DNA of 64,000 nt from an uncultured Oscillospiraceae bacterium (GCA_947630785.1 CANRIW010000005.1:22442-86441), one strand, 5' to 3'. Shown: positions 16,358 through 24,752, counted from the first letter of the stretch. Translations and numbers: made by a program. Notes: a model not told the origin generated them from the letters alone.

Positions 16358-16386
16358 ATTATAATACGCGGAGGAGCGAGCCGCAA
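16358..16386 (-). promoter_or_regulatory. Candidate ackA promoter
   Basis: Minus-strand TTGCGG (16386-16381), 17-base spacer, TATAAT (16363-16358), giving a leader of about 95 bases for ackA. This promoter points toward the tmcAL promoter, so the first bases of both transcripts would overlap. Confidence 0.5.
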
Positions 16387-16441
16387 GCGTTTTTCGGAAA
16401 TTCCTGAAAAAACTTTGGACAAACGGGGGGAGGCCGGCGGA

Positions 16442-17578
16442 ATGAGGACCGTTGGGATCGTGGCGGAGTACAACCCGTTCCACGCCGGCCATGCCCGGCA
16501 TATCGCGGAGACGCGGCGTGTTTTCGGAGAGGACTGCGCCGTGGTGGCCGCCATGAGCGGGAACTTCGTCCAGCGGGGGGACTGTGCCCTCTTCGACAAG
16601 TGGCGCCGGGCCCGCTCCGCCCTGGAGGGGGGCGCCGACCTGGTGCTGGAGCTGCCCACGGTGTGGGCGGCCGCCTCGGCGGAGCGGTTCGCCCGGGGGG
16701 CGGTGAACATCCTGAAAGCGGCCGGGGCGGAGGCGCTGTCCTTCGGCAGCGAGAGCGGGGACGCCGCCGCTCTCAGAGAACTGGCCGCCTGTCTGGACGG
16801 CCCCGCGTACAGCGCCGCCCTCCGGGAGGAGCTGGCGGGGGGAGCTTCCTTCGCCGCCTGCCGGCAGAAAGCCGCCGCCGGCCTCGTGGGGGCGGAGCGG
16901 GCCGCCCTGCTGGCAAACCCCAACGACAATCTGGCGGCGGAGTACCTGAGGGCCGCCCGGCGGCTGGGCTGGGCCCTGGAGGTGGCCGCCGTCCCGAGAG
17001 CGGGGGCGGGACACGACGGGGGGGACCACCCGGACTACCCCTCCGCCTCGTATCTGCGGGAGCGGATCAGGACAGGGCGGACGCCTTCGGAGGGCTTTGC
17101 CGATCTGCGCCGGGCAGAGCGGGCGGTGCTGGCCCGTCTGCGCTCCATGGACCTGAGCGAATTCGAGGCCCTGCCCGACAGCGGAGAGGGCCTGGCCAGC
17201 CGCCTGTACCGGGCCGCCCGGACGGGGGCCTCCCTGGAGGAGGTGTGGGCTCTGGCCAAGACCAAGCGCTACGCCCACGCCCGTCTCCGCCGGATGACCC
17301 TGTGGGCCTTTCTGGGCCTGACGGCGGCGGACGTGCCGGAAAAGCCGCCCTATCTCCGGGTGCTGGGCTTCAACGAGAGGGGGCGGGAGCTGCTGAGGGC
17401 CATGAAGCGGACCGCCCGCGTCCCCATCCTCACCAAGCCCGCCCACGCCAAAGAGCTGGACGGGGCCGGCCGGCGGCTGTTCGGGCTGGAGGCCCGGTGC
17501 ACCGACCTCTACGATCTGTGCCTGGACCCCATCCCCGCCCCCGGCAGGGAGTGGACCACCGATCCGGTGATCCTGTGA
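16442..17578 (+). CDS. tmcAL: tRNA(Met) cytidine acetate ligase
   Basis: TmcAL (YlbM) activates acetate with ATP and acetylates cytidine 34 of elongator tRNA(Met), preventing AUA misreading. The 378 residues begin VGIVAEYNPFHAGHARHI, with the nucleotidyltransferase HxGH motif, and include SGNFVQRGDCALFDKW, a GADLVLELP motif and SFGSE. The C-terminal half is the helical domain that handles tRNA. The ATG at 16442 after GGGGGAGG is preferred over an in-frame TTG 27 bases earlier. It is the only gene of its transcript. Confidence 0.92.
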   Translation: MRTVGIVAEYNPFHAGHARHIAETRRVFGEDCAVVAAMSGNFVQRGDCALFDKWRRARSALEGGADLVLELPTVWAAASAERFARGAVNILKAAGAEALSFGSESGDAAALRELAACLDGPAYSAALREELAGGASFAACRQKAAAGLVGAERAALLANPNDNLAAEYLRAARRLGWALEVAAVPRAGAGHDGGDHPDYPSASYLRERIRTGRTPSEGFADLRRAERAVLARLRSMDLSEFEALPDSGEGLASRLYRAARTGASLEEVWALAKTKRYAHARLRRMTLWAFLGLTAADVPEKPPYLRVLGFNERGRELLRAMKRTARVPILTKPAHAKELDGAGRRLFGLEARCTDLYDLCLDPIPAPGREWTTDPVIL

Positions 17579-17657
17579 CGGGAAATTTACACTTCGTTGA
17601 CAACTTCCGCCCCCAAATGGGGTAGAATGTCATAAACGCCCAAAAGGAGGGCTCCCT

Positions 17658-18542
17658 ATGTATTACCAAGGCAACGGCGGCTGGATCGACCGCTTCTGCG
17701 CCAGACATCCCGGGTTCGGCATCCCCAATCTGATGCTGTGGGTCTGTATCGGCCAGGTCATCGTCTTTGTGCTGGAGATGCTGTTCCCCGCCGTGGCGCT
17801 TTTTATCCCCCTGTACGCCCCGCTGGTGCTCCGGGGGCAGGTGTGGCGGCTGGTGACCTTCATCTTCGCCCCCAACTCCTCCAACCCCTTCTACCTGCTG
17901 CTGGGGTGCTATTTCTACTTCTGGATCGGCCAGACTTTGGAGCGGACCTGGGGCACCGCCAAATTCACCCTGTTCTACCTGTGCGGCATGGTCCTCACCA
18001 TGCTGTACGGGATGGTGGCCGGACTGCTCTCCCCCTACGGCGCGGCGTTCTCCTTTGCCAATGCGTATTATGTCAACCTGTCCATCTTCCTCATCATCGC
18101 CACCTACTACGGGGAGATGCAGGTGCTGCTGTTCTTTGTGGTGCCGGTGAAGATGAAGTGGATGGCCCTCATCGACGTGGCGCTGGTGCTCATCGACGCC
18201 ATCCGCTTCTTCCAGGCGGGCATCGTGGCGCTGGCGCTGGCCTTCCTGCCCTCCATCGTCAACTACTTCATCTTTACCTGGCCCGTCTGGTCCTACAAGC
18301 TGGGCATCGCCAGGCGGCAGGCCGACCCCAAGGTCATCAGCTTCAAGCGGGCCCAGCGGCAGGCCCGGCAGAGGGCTGACGCCGCCAATACCGGCCGGGG
18401 CTGGACCCGCAAGTGCGCCGTCTGCGGCATCACCGACGCGGACGACCCCAACATGGAGTTCCGGTACTGCTCCAAGTGCGAGGGAGACTACTGCTACTGC
18501 ATCAACCACATCTACAACCACGCGCATATCCACAAAAGTTAA
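17658..18542 (+). CDS. Rhomboid-like membrane protein with C-terminal zinc-ribbon
   Basis: A 294-residue polytopic membrane protein: about six hydrophobic segments between residues 25 and 215 arranged as in rhomboids (LVTFIFAPNSSNPFYLLLGCYFYFWIGQTLERTWGT is the L1 loop-to-TM2 region). The catalytic GxSG serine and the TM6 histidine are not visible, so it is probably a proteolytically inactive rhomboid relative. The C-terminal 50 residues form a putative zinc-binding unit: KCAVCG, YCSKCEGDYCYC and several histidines. The ATG at 17658 follows AAAGGAGGG. Function unknown. Confidence 0.75.
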   Translation: MYYQGNGGWIDRFCARHPGFGIPNLMLWVCIGQVIVFVLEMLFPAVALFIPLYAPLVLRGQVWRLVTFIFAPNSSNPFYLLLGCYFYFWIGQTLERTWGTAKFTLFYLCGMVLTMLYGMVAGLLSPYGAAFSFANAYYVNLSIFLIIATYYGEMQVLLFFVVPVKMKWMALIDVALVLIDAIRFFQAGIVALALAFLPSIVNYFIFTWPVWSYKLGIARRQADPKVISFKRAQRQARQRADAANTGRGWTRKCAVCGITDADDPNMEFRYCSKCEGDYCYCINHIYNHAHIHKS

Positions 18543-18550
18543 AATCAGGC

Positions 18551-18579
18551 TTGACAATCCCTGGTACGGCTGATATACT
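18551..18579 (+). promoter_or_regulatory. Promoter of the leader ORF / ABC exporter unit
   Basis: TTGACA (18551-18556), 17-base spacer, TATACT (18574-18579). It begins a roughly 210-base leader ahead of the first exporter gene. Confidence 0.85.
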
Positions 18580-18616
18580 GTGCAGGAAATCATTCAAAAG
18601 AAAGGAGGCGCGCACC

Positions 18617-18703
18617 ATGACCAATCCCATCTATGTGACTTTGGCAGTCAAGCAGTATGAGAATGACGTCAGGGGGATTCTGCGCGCCTTTGGGCTGGGT
18701 TGA
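18617..18703 (+). CDS. 28-residue leader peptide upstream of the ABC exporter
   Basis: The ORF reads MTNPIYVTLAVKQ followed by YENDVRGILRAFGLG and a TGA stop. AAAGGAGG is eight bases upstream of the ATG, as strong as any gene nearby. It is followed 26 bases later by a terminator and then by two genes for a heterodimeric multidrug-type exporter. The arrangement is that of the BmrB leader of Bacillus bmrCD, where ribosome stalling by antibiotics lifts attenuation. The peptide has no similarity that I recognise. GGCGCGCA over its Shine-Dalgarno (18607-18614) is perfectly complementary to TGCGCGCC near its 3' end (18681-18688). Confidence 0.7.
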   Translation: MTNPIYVTLAVKQYENDVRGILRAFGLG

Positions 18704-18729
18704 CACACCCGGTTTCCTTTGCTTTGCGC

Positions 18730-18760
18730 GGCGTCCCTCGGTTTGAGGGGCGCCTTTTTT
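18730..18760 (+). terminator. Attenuator terminator before the ABC exporter
   Basis: Ten-base arms GGCGTCCCTC and GAGGGGCGCC (one G-U pair), loop GGTTT, then six T, finishing 38 bases before the exporter ATG. A smaller stem CTGGGT/ACCCGG at 18695-18712 carries the leader stop codon in its loop. Confidence 0.85.
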
Positions 18761-18797
18761 GCGCCTTTTTGAGGAAAAGAGGATCGAGGAGGAACTT

Positions 18798-20639
18798 ATG
18801 GAATCGCATTTCAAACTGCCGTGGCGGGAGAAGACGGCGCTGATCGCCCGCCATCTGAAGGGGAACGTCCGGTTTTTCGCGGCCACGGTGCTGTGCTCCT
18901 GCGCCAGTATGGTGTTCCATGCCATGACGCCCCAGATCATCGGCGTCACGGTGGACTCCATCCTGGACGACAAGCAGCCCAGCCTGCCGAAGTGGGCCCT
19001 GGACCTGATGCCCCTGGACTGGCTGAGAGCGGACCCCATCCGGGCGCTGTGGATCGCGGCGGGGGCGGTGCTGGTCGTGGAGCTGATCTACGGCGTTCTG
19101 GTGTACGGCCGGCGGGCCACCCTGGCCCGGGGCTCCGAGGGGTTCGTCAAGTCCCTGCGGGACGCCCTGTACCGCCACATCGAACATCTGAGCTTCGACT
19201 GGCACACCGCCAACTCCACCGGCGACATCATCCAGCGCTGCACCTCCGACGTGGAGGTCATCCGTACCTTCGTCTGCAACCAGCTCACCGAGGTCATCCG
19301 GACCGTGTTCCTGATCTTCCTGTACGTGTCCATCATGCTGTCCATGAACCTGACGGTGTCCCTGGTGTGCCTGGTGTTCATCCCCGTGGTGGGGCTGTTC
19401 TCCGGGGTGTTCTACAAGGGCATCTCCGGCCGCTTCAAAGTGGCTGACGAGGCGGAGGGCGAGGTGACCACCTGCGCCCAGGAGAACTTCACCGGGGTCC
19501 GGGTGGTGCGGGCCTTCGGCCGGGAGCGGTTCGAGGTGGACCGCTTCAACGAGAAGAACGACCGGTTCTCCGACCTGTGGGTGCGCCTGGGCAGGCTGCT
19601 GGCGGTGTACTGGGCCTCCGGCACCCTGCTCACCTCTCTCCAGGTGATGGCGGTCATCGCCGCCGGCACGGTGGAGGCGGTGCGGGGGAACCTGTCGGTG
19701 GGCTCCTTCACCGTGCTGGTGACCTACGGCAGCTCCCTGGCCTGGCCGGTGCGGTCTTTGGGCCGGGTGCTGTCCGACATGAGCAAGGCCGGCGTCTCCC
19801 TGGACCGGGTGGGCTACATCCTCAGCGCAAAAGAGGAGCAGGACCTACCCGAGGCGGAAAACGTGGCCCTGAACGGCGATATCGTGTTCGACCATGTGAC
19901 CTTCGGCTACGGCGGCCAGCGGGTGCTGGAGGACGTGTCCTTCACCATCCCCCGGGGGTCCACCTTCGCCATCCTGGGGGGCACCGGGTCGGGCAAATCC
20001 ACTCTGGTCCACCTGCTGGACCGACTCTACGATCTGGGCGATGGTCAGGGGGCCATCACCGTCGGCGGGACGGACATCCGGCACATCAAACGGGAGGACC
20101 TCCGCCGGCAGATCGGCCTGGTCCTCCAGGAGCCCTTCCTGTTCTCCAAAACCATCCGGGAGAACATCGCCGCCACCAGGCCGGAGGCCGCCGGGGAGGA
20201 GCTGCGCTCCGCCGCCGCCGTGGCCTGCGTGGACGAGGCCATCGCCGAGCTGAAGGACGGCTGGGACACGGTGGTGGGCGAGCGGGGGGTGACCCTCTCC
20301 GGCGGCCAGAAGCAGCGGGTGGCCATGGCCCGGATGCTGGTGCAGGACGCGCCGGTGATGATCTTTGACGACTCCCTGTCCGCCGTGGACGCTGAGACCG
20401 ACGTGAAGATACGCGCCGCCCTCCGGGAGCGGGTAAAGGGCGCCACCGTCATCCTCATCTCCCACCGGGTGACCACCCTCATGCAGGCCGACCGCATCCT
20501 GGTGCTGGACAACGGGCGGGTGGCGGACATCGGCACCCACGCCGAGCTGATCGCCCGCCCCGGCATCTACAAGGACATCTATGATATTCAAATGAGCAGC
20601 GACGACCGCCGGCTCATCGAGGAAGGGGGGAACCCGTAA
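18798..20639 (+). CDS. Heterodimeric ABC exporter, BmrC-like subunit (degenerate ATPase site)
   Basis: A 613-residue fused membrane/ATPase half-transporter: type IV exporter transmembrane domain (about 20-330, six spans) and nucleotide-binding domain (about 360-600). Walker A GGTGSGKS (394-401), Q444, canonical signature LSGGQ (500-504) and H-loop H556 are present. After Walker B the usual catalytic glutamate is aspartate (D525 in MIFDDS), as in BmrC of Bacillus. Start ATG 18798 follows GAGGAGG. The stop overlaps the next gene as TAATG. Probable role: drug or peptide export as a heterodimer with the next product; the substrate cannot be read from sequence. Confidence 0.92.
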   Translation: MESHFKLPWREKTALIARHLKGNVRFFAATVLCSCASMVFHAMTPQIIGVTVDSILDDKQPSLPKWALDLMPLDWLRADPIRALWIAAGAVLVVELIYGVLVYGRRATLARGSEGFVKSLRDALYRHIEHLSFDWHTANSTGDIIQRCTSDVEVIRTFVCNQLTEVIRTVFLIFLYVSIMLSMNLTVSLVCLVFIPVVGLFSGVFYKGISGRFKVADEAEGEVTTCAQENFTGVRVVRAFGRERFEVDRFNEKNDRFSDLWVRLGRLLAVYWASGTLLTSLQVMAVIAAGTVEAVRGNLSVGSFTVLVTYGSSLAWPVRSLGRVLSDMSKAGVSLDRVGYILSAKEEQDLPEAENVALNGDIVFDHVTFGYGGQRVLEDVSFTIPRGSTFAILGGTGSGKSTLVHLLDRLYDLGDGQGAITVGGTDIRHIKREDLRRQIGLVLQEPFLFSKTIRENIAATRPEAAGEELRSAAAVACVDEAIAELKDGWDTVVGERGVTLSGGQKQRVAMARMLVQDAPVMIFDDSLSAVDAETDVKIRAALRERVKGATVILISHRVTTLMQADRILVLDNGRVADIGTHAELIARPGIYKDIYDIQMSSDDRRLIEEGGNP

Positions 20640-22459
20640 TGGACGAACAGGAGTACACAAAAGAATTTGACCTGAGCATCTGGAAGCGGTTGCTGCCCAT
20701 CCTGGCGAAGTATAAGTGGATCTACGCGGCCCTCATCCTGGCCGAGCTGGTGTGGTCGGCGGTGGAGGTGATGGTCCCCCTGTTCCAGCGGTACGCCATC
20801 GCCGAGTTCATCAGCAGGAGCACCCTGACCGGCTTCGTGCCCTTCCTCCTGTTCTACACCGCCGCTTTGGTGACGCAGTTCTTCGTGTCCATCGGGGAGA
20901 GCCAGGCCACCATGTACATCGAGATGTATCTGGGCCGGGATATGCGCCGGGATATGTTCCGGCACCTTCAGACCCTGTCCCTGTCCTACTACAACGTGAC
21001 CCCGGTGGGCTATCTCATCGCCCGGGTCATGAGCGACACCAGCCGCATCGCCGGGATGCTGGCCTGGGCCTTCCTGGACATCCTGTCCTCATCGTGCTAC
21101 GTGGTGGGGGCGCTGGCCGCCATGCTGCTGCTGAACTGGCGGCTGGCCCTGGTGGTCATCGTCATCGTGCCGGTGATCGCCGTGCTCACCGTCTGGTTCC
21201 AGCCCCGCATCCTGCACTGGAACCGGCGGGTGCGCAAGCTGAACTCCAAGATCACCGGCGCCTTCAACGAGGGCATCACCGGCGCCAAGACCATCAAGAC
21301 TCTGGTGATGGAGGACCGGAGCGTCCGGGACTTCGAGGCCGCCACCGGCGAGATGTACACCGCCGGGGTCAAGGCCGCCAAGCTCAACGCCATGTTCATC
21401 CCCCTGGTGATGTTCTTCTCCTCGGCGGCGGTGGCCATCGTGCTGCTGCGGGGCGGGTACATGACGGCGGACGGTGCCCTGGAGATCGCCACCCTGTCGG
21501 CCTTCATCACCTACGCGGTGGGCATCTTCGAGCCGGTGCAGAACGTGGCCTCCAGCATCGCCGAGTTCATCTCCCTCCAGGCGTCCATCGAGCGGGTGAC
21601 AAGCCTGCTGGCCGAGGAGCCCACCGTCACCGACACGCCGGAGGTCATCGAGAAATACGGCGACGTGTTCGACCCCAAGCGGGAGAACTGGGAGCCCCTC
21701 AAGGGCGACATTGAGTTCAAAGACGTGACCTTCCGCTACCCCGACGGGGGCGAGAACGTGCTGGAGCACTTCGACCTCCACATCCCCGCGGGCACCACCG
21801 TGGCCATCGTGGGGGAGACGGGGGCGGGCAAGTCCACCCTGGTGAACCTGGCCTGCCGGTTCTTCGAGCCCACCCAGGGGCAGATTTTGATTGACGGGCG
21901 AGACTATCGGGAGCGCAGTCAGTTGTGGCTCCACTCCAACATCGGCTACGTGCTGCAAAATCCCCACCTGTTCTCCGGCTCCGTGAAGGAGAACATCCGC
22001 TACGGCAAGCTGGACGCCACCGACGAGGAGATCGCGGCGGCGGCAAAGGCCGTCTCCGCCGACACGGTGGTGGCCAAGCTGGAGCAGGGCTGGGACAGCG
22101 ACGTGGGGGAGGAGGGCGACCGGCTCTCCACCGGCGAGAAGCAGCTCATCTCTTTCGCCCGGGCGGTGCTGGCCGACCCCCGCATCTTCGTGCTGGACGA
22201 GGCCACCTCCTCCATCGACACCCAGACCGAGCAGTATATCCAGAACGCCATCGACCACCTGCTGAAGGACCGCACCTCCTTCCTCATCGCCCACCGGCTG
22301 TCCACCATCCGCAAGGCCGATTTGATCTTAGTGGTGCGGGACGGCAAGATCGTGGAGCGGGGCACCCACCTGGAGCTGCTGAAAAAGCGGGGCTACTACC
22401 ACGACCTCTACTCCCGGCAGTTCGCCGAGGAGAGCGCCGCCAGGGTGCTGGGGGCGTAA
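20639..22459 (+). CDS. Heterodimeric ABC exporter, BmrD-like subunit
   Basis: A 606-residue half-transporter with a six-span domain (about 20-320) and an ATPase domain (about 356-590). Walker A GETGAGKS (392-399), Q440, and an intact Walker B with catalytic E521 (VLDEATSS) are seen. Its signature is LSTGE (496-500) rather than LSGGQ. Together with the preceding subunit this predicts one consensus site (this E521 with the partner LSGGQ) and one degenerate site (partner D525 with this LSTGE), the known BmrCD/TM287-288 asymmetry. Translation is coupled by the one-base overlap. Confidence 0.93.
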   Translation: MDEQEYTKEFDLSIWKRLLPILAKYKWIYAALILAELVWSAVEVMVPLFQRYAIAEFISRSTLTGFVPFLLFYTAALVTQFFVSIGESQATMYIEMYLGRDMRRDMFRHLQTLSLSYYNVTPVGYLIARVMSDTSRIAGMLAWAFLDILSSSCYVVGALAAMLLLNWRLALVVIVIVPVIAVLTVWFQPRILHWNRRVRKLNSKITGAFNEGITGAKTIKTLVMEDRSVRDFEAATGEMYTAGVKAAKLNAMFIPLVMFFSSAAVAIVLLRGGYMTADGALEIATLSAFITYAVGIFEPVQNVASSIAEFISLQASIERVTSLLAEEPTVTDTPEVIEKYGDVFDPKRENWEPLKGDIEFKDVTFRYPDGGENVLEHFDLHIPAGTTVAIVGETGAGKSTLVNLACRFFEPTQGQILIDGRDYRERSQLWLHSNIGYVLQNPHLFSGSVKENIRYGKLDATDEEIAAAAKAVSADTVVAKLEQGWDSDVGEEGDRLSTGEKQLISFARAVLADPRIFVLDEATSSIDTQTEQYIQNAIDHLLKDRTSFLIAHRLSTIRKADLILVVRDGKIVERGTHLELLKKRGYYHDLYSRQFAEESAARVLGA

Positions 22460-22493
22460 TAGAGGCCCGCAACTTACGATTGGAAGTGAGAAA

Positions 22494-23051
22494 ATGAATG
22501 TAGAGATAGATTTAACCAACGTAGTGCTGACCACGGAGCGGCTGACGCTGCGGCCGTGGCGGCTGTCCGATTTGGACGACTTCTATGAGTACGCGTCGGT
22601 GGACGGCGTGGGACAGATGGCGGGGTGGAAACCCCATGAGAGCAGGGAGGAGTCCCTGGAGATCCTGCGCCGGTTCATCGACAGGAAAAGGACCTTCGCC
22701 CTTGAATATGGGGGCAAGGTGATCGGGTCCCTGGGGATCGAACGATATAATGAAGAAAAGTTCCCGGAGTTCTCCGGCAAGCGCTGCTGTGAGATCGGGT
22801 ACGTGCTGTCCAAGGCGTATTGGGGCCGGGGCCTGATGCCGGAGGCGGTGCGGGCGGTCATGGAGTACCTTTTCGACGAGGTGAAACTGGACGCGATCTT
22901 CTGCGGGCACTTTCTGCGCAATCATCAGTCCGCCCGGGTGCAGGAGAAGTGCGGCTTCCGCCACTACGCGTTCTGCAAGTACGAGACGCAGATGGGAACA
23001 ATCGAGGACGACAAGATGAACGTGATCTTCAGGGAAGAATATGTGAAGTGA
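22494..23051 (+). CDS. GNAT-family N-acetyltransferase, RimJ/RimL-like
   Basis: A 185-residue acetyl-CoA-dependent acetyltransferase. TERLTLRPWRLSDLDDFYEYAS is the family opening, YWGRGLMPEAVRAVMEYLF the acetyl-CoA pyrophosphate loop (motif A), and NHQSARVQEKCGFRHYA the conserved C-terminal motif. Substrate unknown: relatives acetylate ribosomal protein N-termini or small molecules such as antibiotics. It starts 34 bases after the exporter gene and may be read from the same transcript. GC content drops over the following gene. Confidence 0.9.
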   Translation: MNVEIDLTNVVLTTERLTLRPWRLSDLDDFYEYASVDGVGQMAGWKPHESREESLEILRRFIDRKRTFALEYGGKVIGSLGIERYNEEKFPEFSGKRCCEIGYVLSKAYWGRGLMPEAVRAVMEYLFDEVKLDAIFCGHFLRNHQSARVQEKCGFRHYAFCKYETQMGTIEDDKMNVIFREEYVK

Positions 23052-23080
23052 AAAAACACATTTGTGGAGGTGAAGCCGGT

Positions 23081-23827
23081 ATGGAACTGTCAACAACGCA
23101 CTATGTTTTTCACTACAAGAAGAACAGCCTGGCTGAAAAAGAGATCGATCAAATCGCCGATATCCAGGAGGGATGCTACACATTCATCAGCGGCTGCCTT
23201 CATGCCGACGCAAAGGGCAGGATCCACTATCATTTGTTCGACACCCCGCAGGAGGTAGGGAAGCAATACGCGATCATCCACGACGAGGATGATGACGAGC
23301 CGTGCAACGGCTTTGCCCTCCCGGAGACTATGAGCAGGGACGGCACGAATCATGTTTATGCCGTATACAGCGAAACAATAAAGTGCATCGGTTTCCATGA
23401 GGACGCGCATATCATTTCCTATTCGATCTGCAGACCGGATTCGCGGTTTATCAGTGAAGGACTTGCCATGTTTTTTGACCGTTACTGGTGGGGGATCGAC
23501 AATTATTCCTGGACGAAATGGTATATTGAGCAGGGGAAGAATCCGTCTGTCGTCGATCTGCTTGAAAACAGTCATTTCCGTGAATATGACTGTGAGTTGA
23601 CCTATCCTCTCGCGGGCGCGTTTACAGGATACCTGATCGAACGCTTCGGAACGGAAAAATACGTTGAATTCTATAAACGGTGCGCTGACCGGACAGCGCA
23701 GGCGCTTGAGCAAACTTTCGGAATCTCTGCTTTCCTTCTCGAAAAGGACTTTCTCGGCTACATGAAAGTGTTCGATCTGCGCGAGGATATCCGCGGGTTG
23801 ATGATAAAAGAGTTCCAAGTGATATAG
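23081..23827 (+). CDS. HExxH-containing putative metallopeptidase-like protein, low GC
   Basis: A 248-residue protein that I cannot assign to a named family. It carries HEDAH (in IGFHEDAHIIS), fitting the zinc motif HExxH, and about 20 residues later SEGLAMFFD, where gluzincin peptidases have their third ligand glutamate, resembling peptidase-MA-like proteins. A C-terminal TYPLAGAFTGYLIERFGTEKYVEFYK is also typical of that group. There is no signal peptide. The base composition differs from its surroundings: 57 of 120 bases at 23401-23520 are G or C, against roughly 65% elsewhere, suggesting recent transfer. ATG 23081 follows GGAGGTG. Confidence 0.7.
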   Translation: MELSTTHYVFHYKKNSLAEKEIDQIADIQEGCYTFISGCLHADAKGRIHYHLFDTPQEVGKQYAIIHDEDDDEPCNGFALPETMSRDGTNHVYAVYSETIKCIGFHEDAHIISYSICRPDSRFISEGLAMFFDRYWWGIDNYSWTKWYIEQGKNPSVVDLLENSHFREYDCELTYPLAGAFTGYLIERFGTEKYVEFYKRCADRTAQALEQTFGISAFLLEKDFLGYMKVFDLREDIRGLMIKEFQVI

Positions 23828-23862
23828 GGAGCCGCGGCAGAGCGCGGCTTTGGGAGAACGTT

Positions 23863-24645
23863 ATGAACTACCTTGAAGAGTATTACAACAATTATGACGA
23901 GGACGGGCGGCTGCTCTCCCGGCACGGCCAGGTCGAGTATCTGACCACGATGAAATACATCCACCAGTGCCTCGCGGGGCTGGCGGAGCCGGCCATTCTG
24001 GAGGTGGGCGCGGGGACCGGGCGTTACAGCGTGACCCTCGCGAAGCAGGGGTATCGGGTGACGGCGGTGGAGCTGATCTCCCACAATCTGGAGCAGCTCA
24101 AAGCCAAGCTGGACGGCTCGGAGCCGATCACGGCCATACAGGGGAACGCCTTGGACCTGTCCTTCCTGCCGGACGCCGCCTATGATCTGACCATGCTGCT
24201 GGGGCCCATGTACCACCTGTACACCCGGGAGGAGAAGCGGAGAGCGCTGGCCGAGGCGGTGCGCGTGACCAGGCGGGGCGGTCATATCCTGGTGGCCTAC
24301 TGCATGAACGAGCCGACGGTCATACAGTATGTCTTTGGGCTGAACCACCTGCGCGAGGTGATGGAGCTGAACATGCTCACGCCGGACTGGCACTGCGTCA
24401 GCGAGCCGAAAGACCTGTTCGAGATGGTGCGGACGGAGGACATCGCCGCTCTGGACGGGGAGTTCCCGGTGGAGCGGGTCAAACTGATCGCGTCGGACGG
24501 GGCCACGAATTACAAGCGGGAATACATCGACGCCATGGATGACGCCGCCTTCGCTAAGTGGATGGAGTATCATCTCACGATCTGCGAGCGGCAGGATCTG
24601 ATCGGGGCGTCCCACCACACGCTGGATATCCTGCGGAAGCTCTGA
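23863..24645 (+). CDS. SAM-dependent class I methyltransferase
   Basis: A 260-residue Rossmann methyltransferase. Motif I is ILEVGAGTGRYSVTLAKQGYRVTAVELI (about 46-73), motif II DAAYDLTMLLGPMYHL with the acidic and glycine residues expected, and RRGGHILVAYC is the post-III strand. The substrate is not indicated. It follows the HExxH gene after 35 bases containing a small GC hairpin and ends before a strong bidirectional terminator. Confidence 0.88.
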   Translation: MNYLEEYYNNYDEDGRLLSRHGQVEYLTTMKYIHQCLAGLAEPAILEVGAGTGRYSVTLAKQGYRVTAVELISHNLEQLKAKLDGSEPITAIQGNALDLSFLPDAAYDLTMLLGPMYHLYTREEKRRALAEAVRVTRRGGHILVAYCMNEPTVIQYVFGLNHLREVMELNMLTPDWHCVSEPKDLFEMVRTEDIAALDGEFPVERVKLIASDGATNYKREYIDAMDDAAFAKWMEYHLTICERQDLIGASHHTLDILRKL

Positions 24646-24696
24646 ACGGGTCCCGCCTGCGCGGGCGCGCTCCGCGAGGGAGCCGGGAAGCATCAT

Positions 24697-24732
24697 AAAA
24701 GGGCTGCCTGTCGTATGACAGGCAGCCCTTTT
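24697..24732. terminator. Bidirectional terminator
   Basis: Arms of sixteen bases starting AAAAGGGCTGCC pair perfectly around a GTAT loop, so T runs follow the stem on both strands. It separates the convergent methyltransferase (+) and the gene at 24753 (-). Confidence 0.85.
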
Positions 24733-24752
24733 GCAGGCGTTTTGGGAGGATA

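Noticed and set aside
17591..17630. TTGACA followed by TAGAAT upstream of the rhomboid-like gene
   Set aside because: The spacer is 20 bases, outside the functional range for sigma-A, and no alternative -10 is present at 16-18 bases.
18798..20639. Aspartate at the catalytic glutamate position as a sequencing error or pseudogene sign
   Set aside because: The same change is normal in BmrC-type subunits and is matched by the LSTGE signature in the partner.
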